A model generated the notes under the pieces. The model was given only the letters and a program-made list of their open reading frames with translations. It did no database searches and was not told the DNA's origin. A DNA stretch of 64,000 nucleotides, taken from positions 6,825 to 70,824 of the forward strand of contig JBNMLC010000013.1 in assembly GCA_050874665.1 (NCBI GenBank). Direction: 5' to 3'. This DNA is from RUG11237 sp050874665 (GTDB taxonomy: Bacteria; Bacillota; Clostridia; Lachnospirales; Lachnospiraceae). A program made the position numbers and the translations under genes. This document shows positions 17,563 through 26,470 of this stretch, piece after piece (position 1 is the first letter of the stretch; each line of letters opens with the position of its first letter).

Positions 17563-17976
17563 TTATAACACCATAATCAAAGTTCCTATCGTAATCAAAA
17601 CACAACCTACAAAAGATTTTCGTGTAAATTCCTCATGCAAAAATACAAATGCTAAAATTAATGTAATAACAACACTTAACTTATCAATCGGAACTACTTT
17701 TGATGCCTGACCTGTTTGTAACGCCTTGTAATAACACAACCATGATGCACCGGTTGCTAGACCTGACAAAATTAAAAACAGCCAGCTTTTTTTATTGATT
17801 TCTAAGATTCCATTTTGTGCATGTGTCAGAAAAACCATTCCCCAGGCCATAATAACAACTACTACTGTTCTGATAGCCGTTGCTAAATTAGAATTGACTC
17901 CATCAATGCCAATCTTAGCTAAGATTGAAGTTAATGCTGCAAATACTGCAGACAATAGTGCAAACACAAACCACAT
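17563..17976 (-). CDS. EamA-type half-size drug/metabolite transporter
   Basis: 137 residues with one EamA repeat of about five membrane helices. The opening WFVFALLSAVFAALTSILAKIGI and the later SGLATGASWLCYYKALQTGQ with PIDKLSVVITLILAFVFLHE are the signature of small DMT-superfamily proteins. Full-size EamA proteins have two such repeats, so this one must act as a dimer. AAGGGGGT precedes the ATG. It lies 12 bases from the end of the upstream MATE gene on the same strand, consistent with co-transcription. Substrate unknown. Confidence 0.88.
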   Translation of the reverse strand: MWFVFALLSAVFAALTSILAKIGIDGVNSNLATAIRTVVVVIMAWGMVFLTHAQNGILEINKKSWLFLILSGLATGASWLCYYKALQTGQASKVVPIDKLSVVITLILAFVFLHEEFTRKSFVGCVLITIGTLIMVL

Positions 17977-17988
17977 AGCACCACCCCC

Positions 17989-19359
17989 TTAAAACCTTCC
18001 TTGTAATTTATGTGATGGCTTGTATACCATAAGGGCAATAAAAATCAACAAAGCAGTGATGGATAAACTAAGCGGATATGCCATCATAATTGTCCGAAAC
18101 GTTCTATTTGCCGGAAATGCAGTGTAAATCCAAATGATTCTGACACCACACACGCCGATAATTGTAAGGATTGCAGGGGCAAGCGAAATTCCACAGCCTC
18201 GCAGATACCCAGACATATTTTCGTACAACATACTAAATGTATACGCGGAAAAAACTAATAAAAGCCTTGTATAACCGATTTCTATTACCTGCGGATCATT
18301 ATTAAATATCGCAAGCAATCCTTTTCCTAAAATCAGTACTAAAACAATTGCCAGGCCAGTCGCAATGGCATCTTCGATAATACACAAAATAAGCACTTTG
18401 CGACAACGTTTCAACTGCCCTGCTCCGTAGTTTTGACCAACAAATGTTGTACACGCCTGACTGAACGCATTTAAAACATCATAGGCAAAAATTTCTATGT
18501 TAAAGGCAGCACTAGAAGCCGCTATCACAATAGTTCCAAGACTGTTGATGGCTGATTGAATTACAATATTGGCAACTGCAAACACTGCACTTTGGATGCC
18601 TGCAGGCAAACCAATTCGCATAATTTTTAAAAATATTTCCTTATGAAACTTTAAATATTGCTTATTAATACGAATGACACTATCTGTCTTAAGCAGTTTG
18701 ATTAATAATATGATAGAGCTCACCACATTTGCAATTACAGTTGCAATTGCAACGCCGTCTACCGTCATCTTCAAAACAGTCACAAAGAAAAGATTTAATA
18801 CTACATTTAACACCCCGGAAATGGCAAGCGCCTGTAACGGCACCTTTGTCTCTCCGATACTGCGAAAAATCGCTGCTTCAAAGTTATACAGCAAAATTAC
18901 CGGCATTCCCAGCAAATATATCCTGATATATGTAAGGGCATATGGGAATACATCACTTGGTACATGAAGCATTTGCAGCAAATTACCAATAAATAACTCA
19001 CCAATTACAGTAACCAGCAGACCGCCAATTATGGACATAATGACAGAGGTATGCACCGCTTTATGTATTGTATTTTCATCTTTTTGTCCTACAGCATTCG
19101 CAATTACTACATTGGCTCCTAATGCAATTCCTATAAAGAAATTTAATATTAATCCGATAATAGAACTATTTGCACCAACGGCTGCTACGGCAATGGTTTT
19201 TGCTTCCCCGGTGAAATTACCAACAATGGCAAGATCCGATGCATTAAAAAGCTGCTCCAAAATCCCCGTTGCAGCAACAGGAAGAGCATATTGTATCAAT
19301 TTGTTCCATATAGAGCCATGCAGCATATCCATTTTTTGTTTTGTTACTTCTTCTCTCAC
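17989..19359 (-). CDS. MATE-family efflux transporter
   Basis: 456 residues, starting at the GTG at 19359, where AGAGGATG sits just upstream. The open frame extends 61 codons further, but that N-terminal stretch is not MATE-like. The protein opens VREEVTKQKMDMLHGSIWNKLI, then YALPVAATGILEQLFNASDLAIVGNF, the canonical first helix of the family. The second half starts MRIGLPAGIQSAVFAVANIVIQ. It is divergent from the Crp/Fnr regulator gene and followed by the EamA half-transporter gene. A role in export of toxic compounds is the usual inference. Confidence 0.93.
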   Translation of the reverse strand: MREEVTKQKMDMLHGSIWNKLIQYALPVAATGILEQLFNASDLAIVGNFTGEAKTIAVAAVGANSSIIGLILNFFIGIALGANVVIANAVGQKDENTIHKAVHTSVIMSIIGGLLVTVIGELFIGNLLQMLHVPSDVFPYALTYIRIYLLGMPVILLYNFEAAIFRSIGETKVPLQALAISGVLNVVLNLFFVTVLKMTVDGVAIATVIANVVSSIILLIKLLKTDSVIRINKQYLKFHKEIFLKIMRIGLPAGIQSAVFAVANIVIQSAINSLGTIVIAASSAAFNIEIFAYDVLNAFSQACTTFVGQNYGAGQLKRCRKVLILCIIEDAIATGLAIVLVLILGKGLLAIFNNDPQVIEIGYTRLLLVFSAYTFSMLYENMSGYLRGCGISLAPAILTIIGVCGVRIIWIYTAFPANRTFRTIMMAYPLSLSITALLIFIALMVYKPSHKLQGRF

Positions 19360-19576
19360 TTTTCCATCCTCTTTACTTGTATAAATAATTAACGCAGTAT
19401 ATTTCTGCATTTTCAATGGTAATCGCCCTTCACTTTTATAACCAATATATATACTATCATTTATTACAGCAACATACAATACTGTCCAGACCATTCCTAT
19501 AGCCTGTTTCACGAAAGTATGATAAAATTGTATGGCAACCAATGCATAATGATTGTTTAGAAGAAATGGGAATAAT

Positions 19577-20251
19577 ATGGAAAAAGAATTATCTATGCTT
19601 CAGAAACAGGATTTGTTTCGTGGAGTGACTGCACAGGAAATACCTGCTTTACTCGGCTGCCTCGAAGCTGTTGAAAAAACTTATCAAAAAGCAGAGTTTA
19701 TTTCTTATACAGAAGAAATGATTCAATGGATCGGCATTATCTTACAAGGGAGTGTCCATATGGTCAAAACTGACTGGTGGGGAAATAACACCATCTTAAC
19801 ATCTATGAATCAGGGAGAAATCTTTGGAGAAAGTTTTGCCTGTGGAAGCAGAAAACAGTCTTTTGTTTCCTTTCAGGCCGCAGAAGATACTACGGTAATT
19901 TTTTTACAATTTGACAAAGTTCTTCACACTTGCTCTAAGGTGTGTTCTTTTCATCAGCGTTTAACAGAAAATATGGTGTCCATTATAGCTGACAAAAATA
20001 TTCGCCTGATGGAGAAAATTGAAATCACGAGCAAAAAGACCATAAGAGAAAAAGTATATACCTATTTATGTGATCAGGCACAGAGAGAAAACAGCAGTTA
20101 CATTACTATCCCGCTGGGGCGTACAGAATTAGCACAATATCTTGGCGTGGACAGAAGTGCACTTAGCAGAGAATTAAAAGCTATGAAAGAACAGGGACTA
20201 ATCGATTTCCATAAGGATACATTTCGTATTCTGGGAAAATTTGCAGATTAA
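19577..20251 (+). CDS. Crp/Fnr-family regulator, probable controller of hcp
   Basis: About 224 residues. The N-terminal cupin-like sensor domain contains WIGIILQGSVHMVK and LTSMNQGEIFGESFACG. A linking helix and a C-terminal Crp-type HTH follow: IPLGRTELAQYLGVDRSALSRELKAMKEQGLI. The ATG at 19577 is more plausible than the upstream TTG at 19553, although its ribosome site is weak. The gene directly precedes hcp. The gap between them starts with a perfect palindrome centred 41.5 bases before the predicted hcp transcription start, the classic activator position. Regulators of this kind (HcpR-like) respond to nitric oxide or related stress. No FNR-type Cys cluster is evident, so sensing may be by heme or another route. 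Confidence 0.87.
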   Translation: MEKELSMLQKQDLFRGVTAQEIPALLGCLEAVEKTYQKAEFISYTEEMIQWIGIILQGSVHMVKTDWWGNNTILTSMNQGEIFGESFACGSRKQSFVSFQAAEDTTVIFLQFDKVLHTCSKVCSFHQRLTENMVSIIADKNIRLMEKIEITSKKTIREKVYTYLCDQAQRENSSYITIPLGRTELAQYLGVDRSALSRELKAMKEQGLIDFHKDTFRILGKFAD

Positions 20252-20252
20252 A

Positions 20253-20296
20253 ATGTTGCAAATGCAACATACATTTATAAAAAATTTCAGTATGAT
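20253..20296 (+). promoter_or_regulatory. hcp promoter with Crp/Fnr-type operator at -41.5
   Basis: The palindrome ATGTTGCAAATGCAACAT (20253-20270; perfect 8-base arms, centre 20261.5) begins one base after the regulator's stop. TATGAT (20291-20296) is a good -10 box, placing transcription start near 20303 and the palindrome centre at -41.5. The -35 region, covered by the palindrome edge, is poor (CATACA), as expected for a class II activated promoter. Confidence 0.65.
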
Positions 20297-20365
20297 GGCA
20301 ATGGAAACAACGAAAACCACTTATGAAGTAACAATTCACCCCTAGTGCGTAAAGGAGAGTATCAA

Positions 20366-21958
20366 ATGGGACAGAATATGTTTTGTTTTCAATGCGAACA
20401 GACTGCAGGATGCAGCGGTTGTACCGGAATGGTAGGTGTATGCGGTAAAAGCAGCACGACAGCTAATTTACAGGACAAACTTACCGGTGCTTTGATTGAG
20501 CTGGCCAAAGACTGCCAGGGAAAAATCTATACCGAGCATACTACGAAATTAATCATAGAAGGATTATTTACTACAATTACAAATGTAAATTTTCATGATG
20601 AAGTATTAAAGAAAATGATTGATACGGTTCATCTGGAAAGAAAAATGATTGCACAAAATGTTTCACCTTATATTGCCACCCCTCAAGAAAAAGATGATTA
20701 TGACATGAATAACATCTGGCAGGCATCGGAAGATATCCGTTCCCTGAAATCGCTGATTCTTTTTGGCATACGAGGAATGGCAGCATATGCATATCACGCA
20801 GCAGTGTTAGGATATCACAATCAACAAGTAGACGAATTCTTTTATCAGGCATTGGCCTTTATCGGCAATGACAGCACACAGGAAGAACTTCTTGCTATGG
20901 TTATGAAGGTGGGAGAAGTAAATTTAATGTGCATGGAGCTTTTAGACAAAGCTAATACCCAGACTTACGGAACCCCTGTTCCTACCAAAGTGAGCCTAAC
21001 TGTAGAAGAGGGACCTTTTATTGTAGTAACCGGTCATGATCTTTATGACTTAAAAATTCTATTAGAACAGACAAAAGATATGGGAATTAATATCTATACT
21101 CACGGCGAAATGCTTCCGGCACATGGCTACCCGGAATTGAAGAAATATCCTCATCTGAAAGGAAACTTCGGTACAGCATGGCAAAATCAGCAGAAAGAAT
21201 TTGACGGTATTATGGGACCTGTGTTATTCACAACAAACTGCCTGATGCCTGTAAAAGACAGCTATGCAGACAGAGTCTTTTCCACAGAAGTCGTGTCATA
21301 CCCACAAATGGTCCATATTGGTGAAGACCGCGACTTTAGTGCTGTAATTCAAAAGGCTTTGGAATTGGGAGGTTATTCCACTCCACAGCATTTTACCGGA
21401 ATCAACGGTGGAACCGAAGTAATGACAGGATTTGGCCACAACACTATACTTTCTAAGGCAGACGAAATTATTAACGCCGTTAAATCAGGAACCATCAGCC
21501 ATTTCTTTTTAGTAGGTGGGTGTGACGGTGCAAGAGCAGGACGAAATTACTACACAGAATTTGTAAAACAAACGCCAAAAGATTCTATCATTTTGACTCT
21601 TGCGTGCGGAAAATACAGATTTAATGACCTGAATCTGGGTGAAATTAATGGACTGCCTCGAATTATGGATATGGGACAGTGTAACGATGCCTATGGTGCC
21701 ATTCAGGTAGCTGTAGCTTTAGCACAGGCTTTTGATTGTTCTGTAAATGAATTGCCTTTATCTATGGTATTATCCTGGTATGAACAAAAAGCGGTCTGTA
21801 TCTTATTGACATTGCTTCATCTGGGAATACAGAATATTTTACTGGGACCAACTTTGCCAAGCTTTATTTCAAACAACGTACTGAACCTATTGGTAGAAAA
21901 GTATAATATTGGTCCTATCACTACTCCAGAAGAGGATTTAAAGAAACTGATTGGATAA
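20366..21958 (+). CDS. hcp: Hydroxylamine reductase (hybrid cluster protein)
   Basis: About 530 residues. The N-terminal cysteine cluster MFCFQCEQTAGCSGCTGMVGVC gives Cys7, Cys10, Cys19 and Cys25 (C-x2-C-x8-C-x5-C) for the first Fe-S cluster. Later LFTTNCLMPV, FLVGGCDGARAGR and LTLACGKYRFND supply ligands of the hybrid Fe-S-O cluster. The ATG at 20366 follows AAAGGAG by eight bases; the GTG 21 bases upstream would overlap the ribosome site. Hcp reduces hydroxylamine and, in vivo, nitric oxide. It is preceded by its likely activator gene and followed by a small cupin gene, together a nitrosative-stress unit. Confidence 0.97.
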   Translation: MGQNMFCFQCEQTAGCSGCTGMVGVCGKSSTTANLQDKLTGALIELAKDCQGKIYTEHTTKLIIEGLFTTITNVNFHDEVLKKMIDTVHLERKMIAQNVSPYIATPQEKDDYDMNNIWQASEDIRSLKSLILFGIRGMAAYAYHAAVLGYHNQQVDEFFYQALAFIGNDSTQEELLAMVMKVGEVNLMCMELLDKANTQTYGTPVPTKVSLTVEEGPFIVVTGHDLYDLKILLEQTKDMGINIYTHGEMLPAHGYPELKKYPHLKGNFGTAWQNQQKEFDGIMGPVLFTTNCLMPVKDSYADRVFSTEVVSYPQMVHIGEDRDFSAVIQKALELGGYSTPQHFTGINGGTEVMTGFGHNTILSKADEIINAVKSGTISHFFLVGGCDGARAGRNYYTEFVKQTPKDSIILTLACGKYRFNDLNLGEINGLPRIMDMGQCNDAYGAIQVAVALAQAFDCSVNELPLSMVLSWYEQKAVCILLTLLHLGIQNILLGPTLPSFISNNVLNLLVEKYNIGPITTPEEDLKKLIG

Positions 21959-22003
21959 AACAAAATTTACAGGAAATAATAACATTACAGAGGAGAGAAA
22001 ACT

Positions 22004-22333
22004 ATGACAGGATACAAAAACATTGAAAAAGAAGTAATTATGGAACTGAAAGAACAGGTGGCATATCAGGACGGACAAGTCGTAAGTAAAACTTTGGTAC
22101 AGAATAATGCCGTAAGTGTCACCTTATTTGCCTTTGAAAGCCAGGAGGAAATCAGTACACATGCCTCAGGTGGAGATGCGATGGTAACCGTATTAGAAGG
22201 CAAAGGAAAATTCACTATTGATGGTACAGAATATGTTTTAAGCAGTGGCGAAACCATTATTATGCCGGCTGGTAAACCTCATGCAGTGTTTGCTCCCGAG
22301 CGATTTAAAATGCTATTAAATGTAGTATTTTAA
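22004..22333 (+). CDS. Small cupin-domain protein
   Basis: 109 residues, one double-stranded beta-helix domain. The two cupin motifs are recognisable: ISTHASGGDAMVTVLEGKGKF (motif 1 with His, though the usual second His reads as A-S-G-G-D) and ETIIMPAGKPHAVFAPERF (motif 2 with PxGxxH). A strong AGAGGAGAG site precedes the ATG. It sits 45 bases after hcp on the same strand and before a shared terminator, so it is probably part of the same stress unit. Such single-domain cupins often follow hcp or redox genes in clostridia; the molecular role is unknown. Confidence 0.85.
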   Translation: MTGYKNIEKEVIMELKEQVAYQDGQVVSKTLVQNNAVSVTLFAFESQEEISTHASGGDAMVTVLEGKGKFTIDGTEYVLSSGETIIMPAGKPHAVFAPERFKMLLNVVF

Positions 22334-22376
22334 ACCAGAATAACAGACCATGTTTTGTACCGGACAATCATTTTTC

Positions 22377-22412
22377 AAAAAGGCACAGGGAAGATGTTTC
22401 CTGTGCCTTTTT
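22377..22412. terminator. Bidirectional terminator after hcp-cupin
   Basis: AAAAAGGCACAGG and CCTGTGCCTTTTT arms around a ten-base loop, with a T run on both strands. It serves the cupin gene and the convergent LysR gene. Confidence 0.9.
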
Positions 22413-22419
22413 GTATCAG

Positions 22420-23283
22420 TTATACATTGAGATATTCCAGAAACCGTTGTGTGGCAGGTGATAACATTTTTTTATTTTTTACTGCCAGCCCGATTTCTCT
22501 GTAAAAAGGTTCTTCCAATGGACGCTTCACGATATTATATGGTATTCTCTGCAAAATCATCTGTGGTAAAATGCCAATTCCAAGTCCCTTTTCCACCATG
22601 ACCATAATGGCATAATCTTCCCAGGTGGTAAATTTAATGTGTGGATGAATATTGTTTCTTTCAAGCAATTCTGTTACTTCTGTCCTTCCACCACGTTCTA
22701 AAAGTATAAACGGCTCTTTTTCTAACATTTCTCTGTTAATTTTTTCCTCTTTTGCCAGTACATGTCCCTTAGGCAAAACAACCATATATTCGTCGTGCAG
22801 CAGAGATATTGTATCGAACGTATTTTTCGTAGGAAGACTTACAAAGCCTAAATCAACTCTTCCTTCCTCAATCCATTTCTCTATCTCATCATAGTCACCC
22901 AACAGCATTTCGTATTCAATTTCAGGATAATCCTTTTGAAATCTAGCAAATATATCAGGCAGCCAGTTAATTGCTACACTTGAAAATGTTCCTATCCGTA
23001 TCTCTCCTGTCCGAATTCCTTTTAATTCATTTACATGAGCTTCTAACTTTCTGTAATCGTCAACGAGCAGTCTGACAAATGGCAGTACCTCTTCCCCCAT
23101 TGTTGTTAAATGTACCCCATTCCTATCCCGTTCCAGCAAAGACATCTTCCACTCTTTTTCTAAATCCTGAATCATCTTACTGACCGAAGACTGGGCATAA
23201 TTTAAAACTGCTGCTGCCTTTGTAAAGCTTCCCATTTCAACCGTTTTTATAAATGCTATGTACTTTTGTATATTATTGTCCAT
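22420..23283 (-). CDS. LysR-family transcriptional regulator
   Basis: 287 residues from the ATG at 23283, which has AAAGGA at good spacing; the ATG six bases upstream is too close. The HTH reads MGSFTKAAAVLNYAQSSVSKMIQDLEKEW, and the ligand-binding domain begins GIRTGEIRIGTFSSVAINWLP. It is divergent from a MATE gene, with a perfect palindrome in the shared 102-base promoter region. LysR proteins normally control the divergent gene and themselves, so control of the MATE pump is the natural inference. The effector is unknown. Confidence 0.92.
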   Translation of the reverse strand: MDNNIQKYIAFIKTVEMGSFTKAAAVLNYAQSSVSKMIQDLEKEWKMSLLERDRNGVHLTTMGEEVLPFVRLLVDDYRKLEAHVNELKGIRTGEIRIGTFSSVAINWLPDIFARFQKDYPEIEYEMLLGDYDEIEKWIEEGRVDLGFVSLPTKNTFDTISLLHDEYMVVLPKGHVLAKEEKINREMLEKEPFILLERGGRTEVTELLERNNIHPHIKFTTWEDYAIMVMVEKGLGIGILPQMILQRIPYNIVKRPLEEPFYREIGLAVKNKKMLSPATQRFLEYLNV

Positions 23284-23297
23284 TTCCATTCCTTTTT

Positions 23298-23314
23298 TCG
23301 ATATAATATATCGA
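23298..23314. promoter_or_regulatory. Palindromic LysR-type site between lysR and MATE genes
   Basis: TCGATATA-A-TATATCGA, perfect 8-base arms around one base, with a T-N11-A core as in LysR boxes. It lies 15 bases from the LysR start codon and 72 bases from the MATE start. Confidence 0.55.
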
Positions 23315-23385
23315 TTATATTCGTTTTTCTTATTTTAAAATATAGTGTATATTTTTACAAGAGAAATTTACTAGGAGTGTTATAA

Positions 23386-24729
23386 ATGAAAGATTCGACC
23401 AAAACAATAGATATGCTTCATGGACCTTTGACTTTCAAAATCATAATGTTTGCACTGCCTATCGCGCTAAGCAATATGCTGCAGCAATTGTTTCATGCAG
23501 CCGACACCTCTGTCGTCGGACATTTTGCAGATGCAAATGCCCTGGCAGCAGTTGGTACAAATGGGGAAATTGTTGCCCTCCTTGTTGCCATGTCTTCCGG
23601 TCTGTCGGTAGGAATTAATGTGTTATTAGCGAAATATATCGGTGAAAAGAACAGCCAAAGCATCTCTGACGCTTTACATACTTCGATTCTGTTGGCACTT
23701 ATTCTGGGGCTTTTCGGAGGTTTATCCGGACAAGTAATTTCAGCTCCCCTATTAAATGCCATACATACACCTGACACCGTGTTACCTCTTGCTATAACCT
23801 ATCTTCGCCTATATTTTTTAGGTTATCCGTTTTTGATGCTGTTTGATTTCTCTGCTGCGATACTCAGAGCTAAGGGAGACAGCAGACGTCCTTTTATCGC
23901 ACTTACTATTTCGGGTTGTGTAAACGTAGTTTTGAACCTGTTTTTTGTCATTGTATGCAATCTTGGGGTTGTCGGCGTTGCAATTGCAACAGATATTTCC
24001 ACTGCTGTTTCTGCACTGCTTGTACTCATCTGGCTGCACAAGGAAGCTTCTTTCTTCCATTTTTCATTCAAAAAACTTTGCTTTAGGAAAGCTTATATTT
24101 CTCCAATCCTAACTATCGGTATTCCTTCTGCAATTCAAGGGGCAGTGTTCTGCTTTGCCAATATTTTTGTGCAGGCTACTGTTAACAGTTTTGGTGCAAT
24201 CGCTACTGCCGGCAGTACCATTGCCATGAATTTTGAATATTTTGGATATTACATGATAACCGCCTATGGTCAGACCGCAACCACATTCTCAAGTCAGAAT
24301 TTCGCTGCGGGAAAAATGAAACGCTGTAAACAGACTCTCTTAATCTCCCTTGCCCTTTCTGTTCTTTTTAGTGCAGCCATAACAATACCCCTCACTATAT
24401 GGCGTTTCCCTGCATCTATGCTGTTTTCATCAGAAAAAGCAGTGATAGAAAGTGCCTGCCTTCGTATCATGCTCATCCTGATTGTGGAGCCCATTTGTAG
24501 CTTTTATGAAATACCTGCGGGAGTACTTAGAGGAAGCGGTCATTCTGCGTTCCCTGCAATTGTAACCATAATCGGTACCTGCCTGCTCCGAATTATCTGG
24601 ATTTTCACTGTCTTTCATTACTACCACACACAGGAAAGTTTATTTATTATATTTCCTATTTCATGGGTAATAACAATTATATTTATGAGCATTGGATTTC
24701 TTATAATAAATCCTTTCAAAGATACCTAG
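23386..24729 (+). CDS. MATE-family efflux transporter
   Basis: 447 residues. The N-terminal half opens KIIMFALPIALSNMLQQLFHAADTSVVGHF and the second half ILTIGIPSAIQGAVFCFANIFVQ, both typical of MATE. A good ribosome site (TAGGAG) precedes the ATG. The gene is divergent from the LysR regulator and probably under its control. Its 3' end lies 12 bases from the convergent DUF6512-like gene with no clear terminator between. It resembles the pump at 17989-19359 more than the other two (shared DMLHG opening). Confidence 0.93.
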   Translation: MKDSTKTIDMLHGPLTFKIIMFALPIALSNMLQQLFHAADTSVVGHFADANALAAVGTNGEIVALLVAMSSGLSVGINVLLAKYIGEKNSQSISDALHTSILLALILGLFGGLSGQVISAPLLNAIHTPDTVLPLAITYLRLYFLGYPFLMLFDFSAAILRAKGDSRRPFIALTISGCVNVVLNLFFVIVCNLGVVGVAIATDISTAVSALLVLIWLHKEASFFHFSFKKLCFRKAYISPILTIGIPSAIQGAVFCFANIFVQATVNSFGAIATAGSTIAMNFEYFGYYMITAYGQTATTFSSQNFAAGKMKRCKQTLLISLALSVLFSAAITIPLTIWRFPASMLFSSEKAVIESACLRIMLILIVEPICSFYEIPAGVLRGSGHSAFPAIVTIIGTCLLRIIWIFTVFHYYHTQESLFIIFPISWVITIIFMSIGFLIINPFKDT

Positions 24730-24741
24730 TTTCGTGTAAAT

Positions 24742-25224
24742 CTATGGTTCTGCAAAAATGCCCAGATTTAGCGGATGATATGTAAATACAAGGAACAAAA
24801 TTCCCTGCACAATCACAAGCACTTTTAATATGCGGTACACCTGTACACTCCATGCAGCATGAAGTGTGTGATAAATAACCGCAAAAGCCCCTAAAACTGC
24901 GACAAAGAAAGTTCCTATGTCCAAAACAGAAATACCAAAGCCTAAAATACCACGATATGTATAGAATAATACGGGAATAAGCCACGTTCCAATCAAATTC
25001 CCCAGTAACCACTGCGGAGGCATTGTTTTCACAAAAATCCATGCACACAAAAGCATAGGTAAATATACCAATTTCATATGTTCCCAGGTAGACTCGTTTA
25101 CAGGAAAAAAATATCCTACAACTCTGTTTTGCTGCAGCCAGTCATACATAAAATGGAAAATAGTTCCTGTAATCGCCACAAAGATATATGAAATAATCCA
25201 CTGTTTTTTCTTCCATTCTTTCAT
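24742..25224 (-). CDS. DUF6512-like small membrane protein
   Basis: 160 residues with about five membrane helices. The segment FHFMYDWLQQNRVVGYFFPVNESTWEHMKL matches the hallmark of the uncharacterised DUF6512 family (His and Trp-rich FFPVNES-W-H). The opening WIISYIFVAITGTIFHFMYDW and the closing YHPLNLGIFAEP are further family-like features. GGAGG precedes the ATG. No operon partner is evident; the MATE gene is convergent and upstream is a gene-free stretch. The function of the family is unknown. Confidence 0.75.
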   Translation of the reverse strand: MKEWKKKQWIISYIFVAITGTIFHFMYDWLQQNRVVGYFFPVNESTWEHMKLVYLPMLLCAWIFVKTMPPQWLLGNLIGTWLIPVLFYTYRGILGFGISVLDIGTFFVAVLGAFAVIYHTLHAAWSVQVYRILKVLVIVQGILFLVFTYHPLNLGIFAEP

Positions 25225-25530
25225 AAATACAATCCTCCGATACCAATACTTCTACCTAAAAGATATTCAGAAAAAACATATTTATTCCATTTTTGCTCTA
25301 TTTTCGCATATTATTTTTCAAGCTTATTGGTAATTTATTTTCTATTTTCACATTTCCACACATTTTCAATCCATGCAATGCATTCCTGCCCCATCTTTTT
25401 TCTTTCTGCCTCACACTCTTGTGGGTAATCTTTTTCTGATTTAATAATTTGTGATTTTATCTGCACTGTTGTCAACTGTTATATACTGTTTATCTTTGTT
25501 TGGCATTTTATTGCACTGCAAAATACGCAA
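25225..25530. other. Gene-free stretch with a possible gene relic
   Basis: About 300 bases. The minus strand from about 25460 to 25335 is open for some 40 codons and ends SEKDYPQECEAERKKMGQE then CIAWIENVWKCENRK before a stop. The composition looks like the tail of a soluble protein, but there is no start or ribosome site, and I do not recognise it. Probably the end of a decayed gene. The rest is AT-rich without features. Confidence 0.25.
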
Positions 25531-25568
25531 AAATGACTGAAAGCATATGCACTTTCAGTCATTTTTTT
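25531..25568. terminator. Terminator at the end of the aldo/keto reductase operon
   Basis: Arms AAATGACTGAAAG and CTTTCAGTCATTT around an eight-base loop, with T runs on both strands. It ends the minus-strand operon whose last gene stops at 25595. Confidence 0.85.
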
Positions 25569-25594
25569 ACTGCCAAAACCTTTCCTTATTTTTC

Positions 25595-26461
25595 CTAGAG
25601 TTTTCCTCCATATACAGGGAATATTCCACTTTGACCGTAACTCTCGATATGTTTAAAGTTCTTAAGTATTTTCATATCCTCTTCGCTGATTTCAAAATCA
25701 ACTTCCGCATTCGTTTTCATGTGTTCCGGATTTCCCGTCTTTGGAAGACTGATTGTTCCGAGCTGAAGTGTATAACGAATACAAAGCTGTGGAACTGACA
25801 CGCCATACTTTGCTGCCATCACTGCAATCTCAGGTTGTTTTAAAATTTCACCATGAGCAATTGGTGAATATGCTTCTACCGCAATGGCATTCTTCTTGCA
25901 ATATTCCACAAGCTCAAGTGGAGTATTACTGATATGCAATAGAATCTGATTTACCATTGGCTTGATTTCGCAGGAAGCTAAAATATTTTCAATATCTCCA
26001 ACCTGGAAATTTGATACTCCGATTGCTTTCAGTTTTCCCGCTTTGTAGGCATCTTCAAGAGCCTTCCACGCAGCCTTGTTTCCAGATTCATAACGATCCT
26101 TAGATTGATTCACTTTAGCCCACGGCTGAGGGCTGTGAATAATCATCATATCCAGATAATCCAGACCCATTCTACGAAGTGTTTCATCAATACCTGTCAT
26201 TGCTTCTTCATATGTCTTATGCTCCGCTGCTACTTTTGACGTAACAAAAATTTCTTCTCTTGGAATACCGCAAGTAAGAATTCCCTCACCTACTCCGCGC
26301 TCATTTCCATAAGCCTGCGCTGTATCAAAATGTCTATACCCAATTGCTGCTGCTTCTTTTACAGCCTCTGCAGCTTTGTCATCATCAATAAACCAAGTTC
26401 CAAGCCCTAATTGTGGAATCTTCACTCCATTATTCAACGTAAAAGTATTGCTATACATCAT
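25595..26461 (-). CDS. Aldo/keto reductase
   Basis: 288 residues, an NADPH-dependent carbonyl reductase of the AKR fold. The catalytic tetrad is visible: Asp46 (RHFDTAQAYGNE), Tyr51, Lys76 (VTSKVAAE) and His109 (MMIIHSPQPW). The substrate-loop signature KLKAIGVSNFQVGDIE and the cofactor motif LPKTGNPEHMKTNAEV are complete. AAGGAG precedes the ATG. It is the last gene of a three-gene run with the carboxymuconolactone decarboxylase-cupin gene (ten bases upstream) and flavodoxin. The set is typical of redox or quinone-stress operons in gut clostridia; the natural substrate is not known. Confidence 0.95.
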   Translation of the reverse strand: MMYSNTFTLNNGVKIPQLGLGTWFIDDDKAAEAVKEAAAIGYRHFDTAQAYGNERGVGEGILTCGIPREEIFVTSKVAAEHKTYEEAMTGIDETLRRMGLDYLDMMIIHSPQPWAKVNQSKDRYESGNKAAWKALEDAYKAGKLKAIGVSNFQVGDIENILASCEIKPMVNQILLHISNTPLELVEYCKKNAIAVEAYSPIAHGEILKQPEIAVMAAKYGVSVPQLCIRYTLQLGTISLPKTGNPEHMKTNAEVDFEISEEDMKILKNFKHIESYGQSGIFPVYGGKL

Positions 26462-26470
26462 AAATTCTCC

